Shown here piece after piece: positions 10,261-18,432 of a stretch of DNA of 40,362 nt. The notes under the pieces were generated by a model. That model made no database searches and was not told the origin of the DNA. It saw only the letters and a program-made list of their open reading frames with translations. Position 1 is the first letter of the stretch. The number at the start of each line of letters is the position of its first letter. The DNA comes from an uncultured Prevotellaceae bacterium (GTDB lineage: Bacteria; Bacteroidota; Bacteroidia; Bacteroidales; Bacteroidaceae): positions 1 to 40,362 of the forward strand of contig CACXJZ010000036.1 in the NCBI GenBank assembly GCA_902768105.1. The letters run 5' to 3'. A program made the translations under genes and the position numbers.

Positions 10261-11683
10261 AGCCGACGAACTGCTGTTCACCAGCTTGTAACTCAACCCA
10301 ATCTGAGTTCTCGACGGCAGCGGCATTACGGGCACGATCCTTCTGCTTCTGCATCTCCACGTTGAACTGCTCTTCATCGACGGTAAAGCCATTTTCACGA
10401 CAGATAAGCTCCGTGAGGTCGAGGGGGAAACCATAAGTGTCGAACAGACGGAAAGCCTGTACGCCACTCAGCTCCTTCTCTCCTTTACTTTTCATCTCGT
10501 CCATTTCCTTGTCGAGCAGGGCGATACCCTTGTCGAGGGTACGCAGGAACGATTCTTCCTCCTCCTTGATGACCTTGGTGACAAGTTGCTGCTGTGCCTT
10601 CAGTTCAGGGAAGGCGTCACCCATCTCTGAAACGAGCGTGGGCACGAGCTTATAGAGGAAGCCTTCCTTCTGTCCGAGGAACGTATAGGCATAGCGGACG
10701 GCGCGGCGCAGGATACGACGGATGACGTAGCCGGCCTTGGCGTTTGAGGGCAGTTGACCGTCGGCAATGGAGAATGAGACAGCACGCAGGTGGTCGGCAC
10801 AAACGCGCATGGCGACGTTGATTTGCTCATTACCTTCGCCTTCCTCAAAGGTCGTATATTTCAGACCTGTAATCTGCTGCTCGGCCTTGATAATCGGCTG
10901 GAACACGTCAGTATCGTAGTTTGAGTGCTTGCCTTGCAGCATGCGGACCAGACGCTCGAAGCCCATGCCCGTGTCGATGACGTTCATGGAGAGTTTCTCT
11001 AGTGAACCGTCTGCCTTACGGTTGAATTGCATGAACACGAGGTTCCATATCTCGATAACCTGCGGGTCGTCCTGATTGACCAACTCACGACCGCTCTTGC
11101 CACTGGCTGCACGCTGTTCCAGCGTACGGCTATCAACGTGAATCTCTGAGCAGGGACCACAGGGACCTGTGTCGCCCATCTCCCAGAAGTTATCGTGTTT
11201 GTTGCCGTTGATGATGTGATCCTCAGGAACGTGCTTAGCCCAGTATTTGGCGGCCTCGTCGTCACGGGGGATGTTCTCCTCAGGAGAGCCTTCGAACACA
11301 GTGACGTAGAGATCGGCAGGATTCAGTTTCAACACGTCAACGAGATACTCCCACGCCATGTCGATGGCTCCCTCCTTGAAGTAGTCGCCAAACGACCAGT
11401 TGCCGAGCATCTCAAACATGGTGTGGTGGTACGTGTCGTGACCCACCTCCTCAAGGTCGTTGTGCTTACCACTGACGCGCAGACACTTCTGTGTGTCGGC
11501 ACGACGGCGTGGCTCAGGGTCGCGCGTACCTAATATAATATCCTTCCACTGGTTCATGCCCGCGTTGGTGAACATCAGCGTGGGGTCGTCCTTGATAACC
11601 ATCGGTGCAGAGGGCACGATGGCGTGTTGTTTCGACTCAAAGAACTTCTTGAATGAGTCGCGAATCTCGTTGGCTGTCATCAT
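10244..11683 (-). CDS. alaS: Alanine--tRNA ligase, N-terminal catalytic fragment (frameshifted)
   Basis: This 479-codon frame holds the class II aminoacylation domain and the tRNA-recognition domain of AlaRS, which charges tRNA-Ala. Recognisable parts are the N-terminus [16 protein letters not shown], motif 1 around [11 protein letters not shown], motif 2 [15 protein letters not shown], and motif 3 [12 protein letters not shown]. It runs correctly to QFVGYE at about 10262, then reads three foreign residues and stops. AlaRS proteins normally have some 15-20 more residues here before the YYELVLD segment, which resumes in another frame. So a short stretch whose length is not a multiple of three is missing. 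The start is the ATG pair at 11683/11680. It is read away from merR using overlapping divergent promoters. Confidence 0.9.
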   Translation of the reverse strand: MMTANEIRDSFKKFFESKQHAIVPSAPMVIKDDPTLMFTNAGMNQWKDIILGTRDPEPRRRADTQKCLRVSGKHNDLEEVGHDTYHHTMFEMLGNWSFGDYFKEGAIDMAWEYLVDVLKLNPADLYVTVFEGSPEENIPRDDEAAKYWAKHVPEDHIINGNKHDNFWEMGDTGPCGPCSEIHVDSRTLEQRAASGKSGRELVNQDDPQVIEIWNLVFMQFNRKADGSLEKLSMNVIDTGMGFERLVRMLQGKHSNYDTDVFQPIIKAEQQITGLKYTTFEEGEGNEQINVAMRVCADHLRAVSFSIADGQLPSNAKAGYVIRRILRRAVRYAYTFLGQKEGFLYKLVPTLVSEMGDAFPELKAQQQLVTKVIKEEEESFLRTLDKGIALLDKEMDEMKSKGEKELSGVQAFRLFDTYGFPLDLTELICRENGFTVDEEQFNVEMQKQKDRARNAAAVENSDWVELQAGEQQFVGYERIL

Positions 11684-11711
11684 TTTTTTTACGATTTACA
11701 AATTTTGCGTG

Positions 11712-11743
11712 CAAAATTACTCAATATTTTTGAGATATTCAAA
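11712..11743 (-). promoter_or_regulatory. alaS promoter (Bacteroidetes type)
   Basis: On the minus strand TTTG (11743-11740) is followed 20 bases later by TAATTTTG (11719-11712), a full match to TTTG-N19-21-TAnnTTTG. The -7 element lies about 29 bases before the alaS ATG. Confidence 0.75.
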
Positions 11744-11761
11744 AAAAACTTCGTATCTTTG
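11729..11761 (+). promoter_or_regulatory. merR-type gene promoter (Bacteroidetes type)
   Basis: TTTG at 11729-11732 is followed 21 bases later by TATCTTTG at 11754-11761, a full consensus match. The ATG of the regulator is 25 bases downstream. The -33 region overlaps that of the divergent alaS promoter, and an inverted repeat CTCAA-N5-TTGAG (11720-11734) lies across the two. Confidence 0.8.
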
Positions 11762-11786
11762 CACGTAAATTAGAAATAATGCGATT

Positions 11787-12137
11787 ATGGCACTGAATAT
11801 GAACAAAAACTTGAAACGTTATTACTCCATCAAGGAGGTGGCCTCCATGTTTGGACTAAACGAGAGTACGCTTCGTTTTTGGGAAACGGAGTTCCCTTAT
11901 TTGAAGCCAAAGACGAGCGGTCCGGCTAAGGTGCGCCAATACACGGAGAGCGACATTGAACAGATTCGCCTCATTCATAATCTTGTTAAGGTGCGCGGTT
12001 TCAAGTTGGCTGCTGCCAAGAAAATCATCAGTAATAACCGCAACGGAGCGGATAAGACGGCCGAAATGATTGACCGCCTGACGAATATCCGCGAAGAACT
12101 GCAAATGCTGAAGAAAGAGCTGGATGGACTACAGTAA
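11787..12137 (+). CDS. MerR-family transcriptional regulator
   Basis: The 116-residue protein has the MerR winged helix-turn-helix at residues 12-80: YYSIKEVASMFGLNESTLRFWE, then RQYTESDIEQIRLIHNLV and FKLAAAKKII. A short C-terminal helix (residues 88-116, rich in Glu, Leu and Lys) is probably the dimerisation coiled coil. No metal-binding Cys or drug-binding domain follows, so the signal it senses cannot be read. MerR proteins usually activate promoters with long spacers. Small single-domain versions like this are widespread in Bacteroidetes, and their targets are mostly unknown. Its last 9 bases overlap the 3' end of the convergent pectinesterase gene. Confidence 0.9.
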   Translation: MALNMNKNLKRYYSIKEVASMFGLNESTLRFWETEFPYLKPKTSGPAKVRQYTESDIEQIRLIHNLVKVRGFKLAAAKKIISNNRNGADKTAEMIDRLTNIREELQMLKKELDGLQ

Positions 12138-13085
12138 TGGCATCCAGGAACTTTGCATGCTGAATACGGCCTCGAGGGTAACCTTCGAGGCTTCTTTTTT
12201 GGTTAACTGACGGCTCCAGGGAACGCGCTGTGTGGTGCTGGACCCTTCGCCTCGGTTGTTGTATTCCAGATAACGGGCGGTCTGCTCGCGCTCCTTCTGC
12301 CAGTGGTGCCAGCCTTCAGGACGAATCTCCTTACACAGGTCGCAGTTCATGAACAGCGTGTAGCCATAGTCGCGCCAAGGACGACCCAGATATACCTTGG
12401 TGACGCCAGGGGCAGCTGTGATTGCGCAGTCGTTGAACACGTAGCCGTAAGGTTGCTCTTTCGTGGTGGAAGCTGCTGTGATGTAGGAGTCCTGTTTGCA
12501 GTAGATGCTGCAATGCTCGAACCACGCTGTGGCAGCGCCGAAGATAAAGTCAGTCGTTCCCTCGATGTAGCAGTCCTTGAAATAGACGCGGGTGTTGGCC
12601 GTGCAGGTATAGACGGTGTCTTGGTTGCCCAGAAAGCGACAGTTGATAAACTGCAGGCGGTCACCAGTGGTGTGCAGAGCAACGGCTTGTCCTAACTTGG
12701 CGGCATTATTCTCGATGGTGATGTTTTTGACGATGATATCAGAGCCTGCCACACGTAGAGTAAACGTTCGGAAGGTTCCCATTTTATTGATATTTGCATG
12801 ATCGTCGTAGGTAATGATGGTCTGGTCGCGGTCTTCGCCACAGATTTCGATGTTTGTAAGCCACTCGGGAATGATGAGTTTCTCCTTATAGGTGCCGCGT
12901 TTGACGTAGATAACTTTGTGGTAGTCCATGAAGGCACGACAGACTTCAATGGCTTCATCGATATTGCGGAACTGTCCTGTGCCATCGCGTGCCACAACGA
13001 TGGTGTCAGGGTTGTCGAAAGGATTTACAGCCTTGGCTGCAATGAGGCTCAGCAAGGCGATGGTTAGTAGTGTTAGTCTTTTCAT
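12129..13085 (-). CDS. Secreted pectinesterase, carbohydrate esterase family 8
   Basis: The 318-residue protein begins with a signal peptide (MKRLTLLTIALLSLIAAKA). CE8 enzymes remove methyl groups from pectin homogalacturonan on a right-handed beta-helix scaffold. The family motifs appear in order: GTYKE (about 64-68), GQAVALH (about 132), GNQDTVY with the first catalytic Asp (about 155), TDFIFGAA with the second catalytic Asp (about 177) and YLGRPWRDYG with the substrate Arg (about 232). The C-terminal region WSRQLTKKEASKVTLE fits the family end. It starts only 11 bases after the relA/spoT stop and so is probably the last gene of the par-relA operon, an unusual place for a polysaccharide enzyme. 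The 3' end overlaps the merR-type gene by 9 bases. Confidence 0.93.
   Translation of the reverse strand: MKRLTLLTIALLSLIAAKAVNPFDNPDTIVVARDGTGQFRNIDEAIEVCRAFMDYHKVIYVKRGTYKEKLIIPEWLTNIEICGEDRDQTIITYDDHANINKMGTFRTFTLRVAGSDIIVKNITIENNAAKLGQAVALHTTGDRLQFINCRFLGNQDTVYTCTANTRVYFKDCYIEGTTDFIFGAATAWFEHCSIYCKQDSYITAASTTKEQPYGYVFNDCAITAAPGVTKVYLGRPWRDYGYTLFMNCDLCKEIRPEGWHHWQKEREQTARYLEYNNRGEGSSTTQRVPWSRQLTKKEASKVTLEAVFSMQSSWMPLL
12169..12200 (+). terminator. Terminator of the merR-type gene, lying inside the antisense pectinesterase gene
   Basis: GCCTCGAGGGT pairs with ACCTTCGAGGC (12169-12191, one G-T pair) and is followed by TTCTTTTTT. It starts 31 bases after the regulator stop. The same bases encode the C-terminal part of the pectinesterase on the other strand. 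Confidence 0.8.
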
Positions 13086-13096
13086 TATAATGTAGT

Positions 13097-15370
13097 TTAG
13101 ATGATTTGCGAAACCGTCTGCATGCCTTCAATCTTCTTGAGGTTGCCTATGATGTTCTTGGCATCATCACGGTCGTGTATGCGTAACTCGATGGTGCCAC
13201 TGAACACACCGTCATCGCCCTTGATTGTGAGTTGACGGATGTTCACGTTCATCTGTGAAGTGATGACGCGCGACACATCAACCAGAATGCCCATGCGGTC
13301 AATACCCTCAATCTTGATGGTTGCATCGAAGAAGAGTTTTTTGTGCATGTCCCACTTGGCATCGAGGATGCGGTTACCGTAGCTGGTCTTCAGCTTGTTG
13401 GCCACCGGACAGGCACGGTTGTGAATCTCTATGCGGTTTTTGTTGTCAATGAATCCCAGCACATCGTCACCAGGAATAGGATGACAGCAGTGGGGAAACT
13501 TGTATTGTTTAATGTTCTCATCAGTGATGTAGATGGGCTTCTTGCGGTTAAACTTCTCAGGCACCACAAACAACTCAGGCTGCTTGTTCTCTTCTTCCTC
13601 CTTGGTCTTGCCAGAGCCAATGAAGGGAACGTAGCGGCGCCAGCCGGTCTTGCCTGACTTGTTCTTATGTTTGCCCTGCAGTTCGTCAATGTCTTCATTA
13701 CCCAAGATGATGGTCTTTTCTGCTACAGCCTGAAGGAAGTCCTCTCGCTTTCTAATCTCATGGAAGGCTGCCAGTTGGTCGGCAACATTGTTGTTGAGAG
13801 TGATGTTGTGCTTCTGTAGGAACTCTGTCAGTTGCTTCTCGCCACGCTTCTGAACCTCACGGTTGTTGCGACGCACGATGGCCTGAATTTTACCCTTGGC
13901 CTTCGCTGTAGATACGAAACTAATCCATGAGGGCTGTACGTGCTGCGACTTGGAGGTAAGAATCTCTACCTGGTCGCCACTTTGCAGCTTGTGGCTCAAG
14001 GGCACCAGCTTGTGGTTGACCTTAGCTCCAATACAATGGGAGCCTAGAAAGGTATGGATGCTGAAGGCGAAATCAAGGGCTGTACAGCCGGTAGGCATCG
14101 TCTTGATTTCTCCTTTGGGTGTGAAGACGAAAATCTCGCTGGCAAAGAGGTTGAGTTTGATAGCATCCAAGAAGTCCATAGCATCGGGCTGCGGGTCGTC
14201 AAGAATCTCCTTGATGGTACGTAACCACTCGTTCAGCTCTGTCTCATCCTCTGTATATTCAATATCGTCGCCTTCTTTGTATTTCCAGTGGGCAGCAAAA
14301 CCCTGCTCAGCCACCTCGTCCATGCGATCGGAGCGTATCTGTACCTCAATCCATCGGCCTTGCTTCGACATCAGTGTGACATGCAATGCCTGATATCCGT
14401 TAGCTTTCGGATGGTTCAACCAGTCGCGCAGCCGGTCTGGGTGACTCTTGTAAATTTTCGAGATGGCCACGTAGATGTTGAAGCATTCGTTCACTTCCTC
14501 TTCGCGGTTTTGGGGTGTAAAGATGATGCGGACAGCCAGAATGTCAAAGACCTCCTCAAACGGGATGTTCTTGTTCTGCATCTTGCTCCAAATGGAGTAA
14601 GGAGTCTTTACGCGTTCCTTGATGCGATACTTGATACCCATCTTGTTGAGCGACTCCTCAATGGGTGCTGTGAACTGTGAGAACAACTCGTGACGTGAGG
14701 CCTCGGTGCTGGCTAACTTATTTTTTATAGTCTGGTACTCCTCAGGATGTTCGTAGCTAAAACTGAGGTTTTCAAGCTCGCTTTTAATCTTGTAGAGTCC
14801 CAGTCGATGGGCTAGCGGTGCGTAGATGTACTGCGTTTCGCCCGCAATCTTATACTGCTTATTGGCTGGCTGGCTCTGCAGGGTCCGCATATTGTGCAGA
14901 CGATCGCAAATCTTGATGAGGATGACGCGGATGTCATCGCTCATGGTCAGCAGCAGTTTCTTGAAGTTCTCTGCTTGTGCTGAGGCCTGTTCGCCGAAGA
15001 TGCCACCGCTGATTTTGGTCAGACCGTCAACAATTTGTGCTATCTTGGGCCCAAAGATGTTGGCAATGTCTTCTGTGGTGTAGTCTGTATCTTCGACAAC
15101 ATCGTGTAGCAGGGCAGCACAGATACTAGTAGAACCTAGTCCTACCTCTTCACAGGCAATCTGAGCCACAGCGATGGGGTGCATGATATAAGGCTCACCC
15201 GACAGGCGTCGCACGCCCTTGTGTGCTTGCCTGGCGAAGTTAAATGCCTTGGTGATGATATCGACTTTCTTCCGATGGCGCGTAGAGATATAGCTGTCCA
15301 GCAGATGTTGGAAAGCAGCGTTGATTAACTCTTCGTCAGCAATCTCTTGTTTTTTCTGTTCGTCGTCCAT
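13097..15370 (-). CDS. Bifunctional (p)ppGpp synthetase/hydrolase RelA/SpoT (Rsh)
   Basis: The 757-residue long-form Rsh enzyme makes and degrades the stringent-response alarmone (p)ppGpp. The HD hydrolase domain (about 30-200) keeps its metal ligands: His in YIMHP (64), HDVVEDT (89-95) and the Asp of CDRLHNM (156). The synthetase domain (about 235-360) has RVKTPYSIWSKMQ, ILAVRIIF, NGYQALHVT and EVQIR. The TGS domain (about 405-465) starts SEIFVFTPKGE, a Cys/His-containing linker (FPHCCHPIPGD) follows, and a C-terminal ACT domain (about 680-757) ends MQTVSQII. With both active sites intact it should be bifunctional. It lies 24 bases after the transglycosylase gene in the par operon. Confidence 0.95.
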   Translation of the reverse strand: MDDEQKKQEIADEELINAAFQHLLDSYISTRHRKKVDIITKAFNFARQAHKGVRRLSGEPYIMHPIAVAQIACEEVGLGSTSICAALLHDVVEDTDYTTEDIANIFGPKIAQIVDGLTKISGGIFGEQASAQAENFKKLLLTMSDDIRVILIKICDRLHNMRTLQSQPANKQYKIAGETQYIYAPLAHRLGLYKIKSELENLSFSYEHPEEYQTIKNKLASTEASRHELFSQFTAPIEESLNKMGIKYRIKERVKTPYSIWSKMQNKNIPFEEVFDILAVRIIFTPQNREEEVNECFNIYVAISKIYKSHPDRLRDWLNHPKANGYQALHVTLMSKQGRWIEVQIRSDRMDEVAEQGFAAHWKYKEGDDIEYTEDETELNEWLRTIKEILDDPQPDAMDFLDAIKLNLFASEIFVFTPKGEIKTMPTGCTALDFAFSIHTFLGSHCIGAKVNHKLVPLSHKLQSGDQVEILTSKSQHVQPSWISFVSTAKAKGKIQAIVRRNNREVQKRGEKQLTEFLQKHNITLNNNVADQLAAFHEIRKREDFLQAVAEKTIILGNEDIDELQGKHKNKSGKTGWRRYVPFIGSGKTKEEEENKQPELFVVPEKFNRKKPIYITDENIKQYKFPHCCHPIPGDDVLGFIDNKNRIEIHNRACPVANKLKTSYGNRILDAKWDMHKKLFFDATIKIEGIDRMGILVDVSRVITSQMNVNIRQLTIKGDDGVFSGTIELRIHDRDDAKNIIGNLKKIEGMQTVSQII

Positions 15371-15394
15371 CGTCAGTCCTCCTAAAATTGATGG

Positions 15395-16690
15395 TTATCT
15401 CCTTCTGCGCTTGCCGCCGGCACCTCTCTTTTTCTTAGAGCCTCCGCGCTTGGCAGTAGCATTGCGCTTGCCTCGCTTGGTCGTTCCGATGTTGCTGTGA
15501 TGTCCTCGTCTGCTCCGTTTGCCGTAGGTGGCACGTGCGTGACGGCCCTTCTTTCTATGGTGCGTGAAGGTGGGGACGTCGTTTACTTCAACAACTGCAC
15601 GGCGTGTCAGCAGTTCATCGGCACGATAGCGATAGACGGAGTCTTGCATGTCGATGAACTTGTTGATGTCGTTGATGTTCATACGAATGGCACAAGGCTC
15701 TGTGGCGCCGGGAACGATGTCCTGACGATAGGCAGGATTCAACGTACGCAACTCTTCGATGTCGATGCCGCAAACGGCAGAAATCTGCTGCAAGTGGAGA
15801 TTTTTGTTCACTACTACTGTGTCCGTGCTCTCAGGTAGGCGTGAGCGCATGGGGCAGATATTGTGGTCGCAGTAGTAGTTCATGATGTAATTTGCCGCAA
15901 TGAATGCAGGCACATATCCACGTGTCTCTGCAGGCAGATAGGGATAAATCTGCCAATAGTCCGTGCTACCGTTGGCCCGGTGAATGGCTTTGTTGATGTT
16001 GCCTGGACCGCAGTTGTAGGCAGCAATCACGAGGTTCCAGTCGCCAAAAATCTTATAGAGGTCGCTCAGGTAATGTGCGGCTGCATACGAGGCCTTAATG
16101 GGGTCGCGACGCTCATCGACCAGTGAGTTAACCTTCAACCCGTAGCGCTTACCTGTTGCCAGCATGAACTGCCAAAGGCCTGTGGCACCAACACGTGAGA
16201 CGGCGCGTGGGTTCAAGGCCGACTCAATAATGGGCAGGTACTTCAGCTCCAAGGGTACGCCGTATGTCTCCAATGCTTCTTCGAAGATGGGCATGTAGAA
16301 ATTGCTGGCTCCCAGCATGTAGCTCACAGATTTACGTAGACGTCCGCTATAACGGTCGATACAGCTACGTACCACGCTGTTGTACGACATCTCCATCACG
16401 TAAGGCAGACGGCTCAAACGATCAATGTATTCTTCTTCGGTGAAGACGGGGTTCTCGTCCTTCATGCGGCAACTGTTGTCCTCGTCCAAATAGGTCTTTG
16501 ACATATAGAGGTTCAGCAGGCTGTCAAGGTCATAGGTCATGGCTTCAGGAAATTCTATGATTTCCTCTTCGCCTTCTCTGTCAGTAACAATAATGTCGTC
16601 TTCATCTACGTCAATGTCGTCCTGAGCCTGCAAAGCGCAGTTCATGGTGAACAACATCATTAATATCGCCAATAATACTTTCTTATTCAT
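15395..16690 (-). CDS. MltD-like membrane-associated lytic transglycosylase with very basic C-terminal tail
   Basis: The 431-residue protein has a signal peptide (VLLAILMMLFTMNCALQA) and an acidic segment at about residues 25-48 (DDIDVDEDDIIV, EGEEEIIEF). An SLT lysozyme-like domain spans about 130-270. The catalytic Glu is in LPIIESALNP, followed by GATGLWQFM and AAYNCGPGN, the standard motifs of family 1 transglycosylases. These cleave peptidoglycan with formation of 1,6-anhydroMurNAc. A LysM-like segment follows at about 292-330 (LHLQQISAVCGIDIEELRTLNP). The last 50-odd residues are almost all Lys, Arg, Gly, His, Ala and Thr, ending KKKRGAGGKRRRR. Relatives usually stop at LysM repeats, so this tail may bind DNA, teichoic-like or cell-wall polyanions. 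It sits in the par-relA operon. Confidence 0.9.
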   Translation of the reverse strand: MNKKVLLAILMMLFTMNCALQAQDDIDVDEDDIIVTDREGEEEIIEFPEAMTYDLDSLLNLYMSKTYLDEDNSCRMKDENPVFTEEEYIDRLSRLPYVMEMSYNSVVRSCIDRYSGRLRKSVSYMLGASNFYMPIFEEALETYGVPLELKYLPIIESALNPRAVSRVGATGLWQFMLATGKRYGLKVNSLVDERRDPIKASYAAAHYLSDLYKIFGDWNLVIAAYNCGPGNINKAIHRANGSTDYWQIYPYLPAETRGYVPAFIAANYIMNYYCDHNICPMRSRLPESTDTVVVNKNLHLQQISAVCGIDIEELRTLNPAYRQDIVPGATEPCAIRMNINDINKFIDMQDSVYRYRADELLTRRAVVEVNDVPTFTHHRKKGRHARATYGKRSRRGHHSNIGTTKRGKRNATAKRGGSKKKRGAGGKRRRR

Positions 16691-16723
16691 TCTATTATTT
16701 TTACTTGTTTTACTTTCTAATCC

Positions 16724-17473
16724 TTAAAAATTCAAACTGCAATTCACACCAAAGGACGATGACTCCAGTGGGTTCGATGTCGAGTGGTTGTTGATGACGG
16801 CAGGCGTCACCCTAAGACTGAGGTCTTTGGAGATGTCGAACTGTGACAGTTCTGCATCCACATAGGCATCAATGACGGAGATGGCATATACGCCTATCAT
16901 GACAAAGAAACTCAGGTCGCGCCAACGGCGGTATTTGTCCTTTCTGTTCTTGAATACTTCTATCCAACGGTCTTTATTTGAATCATCAATCTTAACGCCC
17001 AGGTGCAGGAACTTGTTATAGCTATCTGTGGTAGGATCTTTATCCATCAAATCCATGTAAGCCTGCGAATAGTCCTTGAACATCATGTTGTTCCACGTCA
17101 TGGCGTAGAAGCAACCTACGAAACCACCATAGATGATGGGCAACTTCCAATACTTACGATTGTAAATCTGTCCTGCTCCGGGAAGCACGAGTGCTAGCCA
17201 GAGCGCTTTCTGAGGGTTGGGCTTCCAGGTGGCCCAGTCGCGCTTGACTTTGATTTTTACCGTGTCATTCATGACAATGGGCGCTAGCTCGTCAGGCATC
17301 GGTAAATTCGTCGTGTCGCCAGCCAGCATGGAATCGACTTTAGCCTCCAAGATGGCAACACTGTCCATAGGTGCAAGGTCTTCAACCTGAGCCAGTAATA
17401 CCATTTGACTGGCCATAAGTATGAATACTACGGTCAGCAGTCTTTGTATCAATATGTTTCTCTTTTCCTTCAA
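16724..17473 (-). CDS. DUF5683 family protein
   Basis: The 249-residue protein starts with TTG at 17473; no upstream ATG was seen, and this start gives a proper signal sequence (basic MKEKRNILIQR, then LLTVVFILMASQMVLLA). A conserved hydrophobic core at about residues 88-125 (KALWLALVLPGAGQIYNRKYWKLPIIYGG) is the hallmark of DUF5683. Another hydrophobic segment lies near residues 185-203. The family is found in Bacteroidetes next to parAB and transglycosylase genes, and its function is unknown. Here it sits 9 bases after parB and 33 before the transglycosylase, which suggests an envelope role tied to division or segregation. Confidence 0.85.
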   Translation of the reverse strand: MKEKRNILIQRLLTVVFILMASQMVLLAQVEDLAPMDSVAILEAKVDSMLAGDTTNLPMPDELAPIVMNDTVKIKVKRDWATWKPNPQKALWLALVLPGAGQIYNRKYWKLPIIYGGFVGCFYAMTWNNMMFKDYSQAYMDLMDKDPTTDSYNKFLHLGVKIDDSNKDRWIEVFKNRKDKYRRWRDLSFFVMIGVYAISVIDAYVDAELSQFDISKDLSLRVTPAVINNHSTSNPLESSSFGVNCSLNF

Positions 17474-17482
17474 CTTTTATTC

Positions 17483-18409
17483 TTAACAACCTTTCACGCT
17501 GTCCAGCGCATTCATAATGCGCTCCAACTCCTCTTCGTTGGCAAAGGGAATACTGATTTTTCCCTTGCCCTTGGCTGAACAGGTCATCTGTACACGGGTA
17601 TGAAAGAAGTCAGACAAACGGTCTTTCAATATGCCGAACTCCTCGGGCAATTTTACTTTCGTTACCATTTTCCCCTTTGTGGCCTGCACGTCATCACCGC
17701 TTTTTAGCATCTGGGCAATTTCTTCTACCCTGCGTACGGAGTAACCCTGTCGCTGTACCTCCTTGAATAGTTTAATCTGTTGTGAAGGGCTCTCAACAGA
17801 CAGCAGAGCACGTGCGTGTCCCATGTCAATCTCCTTGTTCTTAAGTGCCATCTGTACCTGGGCAGGAAGTTTGAGCAGTCGCATGTAATTGGTAACGGCT
17901 GCGCGGCTTTTGCCCACACGTTCGGAGATTTTGGCCTGTGTCATACCTGTGGCCTCTGCCAGATGCTGATAGGCCAATGCTATCTCTATGGCGTTTAGGT
18001 CTTCACGCTGGATGTTCTCTACCAATGCCATCTCCATTGCGCTCTCGTCCTCTACTGTAACGATGTAGGCAGGGATGGTGGTCAAACCTGCCAACTGTGA
18101 GGCACGCCATCGGCGTTCACCGGCAATAATCTGATATTTACCTCCCTCTTTCTGTCTAAGGGTGATGGGCTGTATGATTCCCAACTCCTTGATGCTGTTG
18201 GCCAACTCCTGCAAGGCATCTTGGTCAAACTCACGACGTGGCTGATTGGGGTTGGGCTCTATCTGATTGACTTCTATCTCGCTCAGGTTTGACGAACCTT
18301 GTGTTCTTACTTCGCCTGTGTCAATCAGCGCATCTAGTCCGCGTCCGTTGCCGATGTCATCCAGACCACGTCCTAAAACGCTTTTGCTAAATTTCTTCTT
18401 CACTGCCAT
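17483..18409 (-). CDS. parB: Chromosome-partitioning protein ParB
   Basis: The 308-residue ParB/Spo0J protein binds parS sites near the origin and, as a CTP-dependent clamp, spreads along DNA for ParA-driven segregation. The N-terminal ParB/Srx domain (about 45-135) contains NPNQPRREFD, IQPITLRQ and the CTP-binding GERRWRA box. The helix-turn-helix follows at about 155-180 (TQAKISERVGKSRAAVTNYMRLL). A C-terminal dimerisation region ends ERIMNALDSVKGC. It starts 23 bases after parA. No full parS site was found in the window. Confidence 0.96.
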   Translation of the reverse strand: MAVKKKFSKSVLGRGLDDIGNGRGLDALIDTGEVRTQGSSNLSEIEVNQIEPNPNQPRREFDQDALQELANSIKELGIIQPITLRQKEGGKYQIIAGERRWRASQLAGLTTIPAYIVTVEDESAMEMALVENIQREDLNAIEIALAYQHLAEATGMTQAKISERVGKSRAAVTNYMRLLKLPAQVQMALKNKEIDMGHARALLSVESPSQQIKLFKEVQRQGYSVRRVEEIAQMLKSGDDVQATKGKMVTKVKLPEEFGILKDRLSDFFHTRVQMTCSAKGKGKISIPFANEEELERIMNALDSVKGC

Positions 18410-18432
18410 GACTTTTCTTACTTTTGGCTCTG

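Noticed and set aside
10240-10262. Programmed ribosomal frameshift in alaS
   Set aside because: No slippery run is present, and about 15-20 conserved residues are missing between the two frames, so slipping by one base would not restore the protein.
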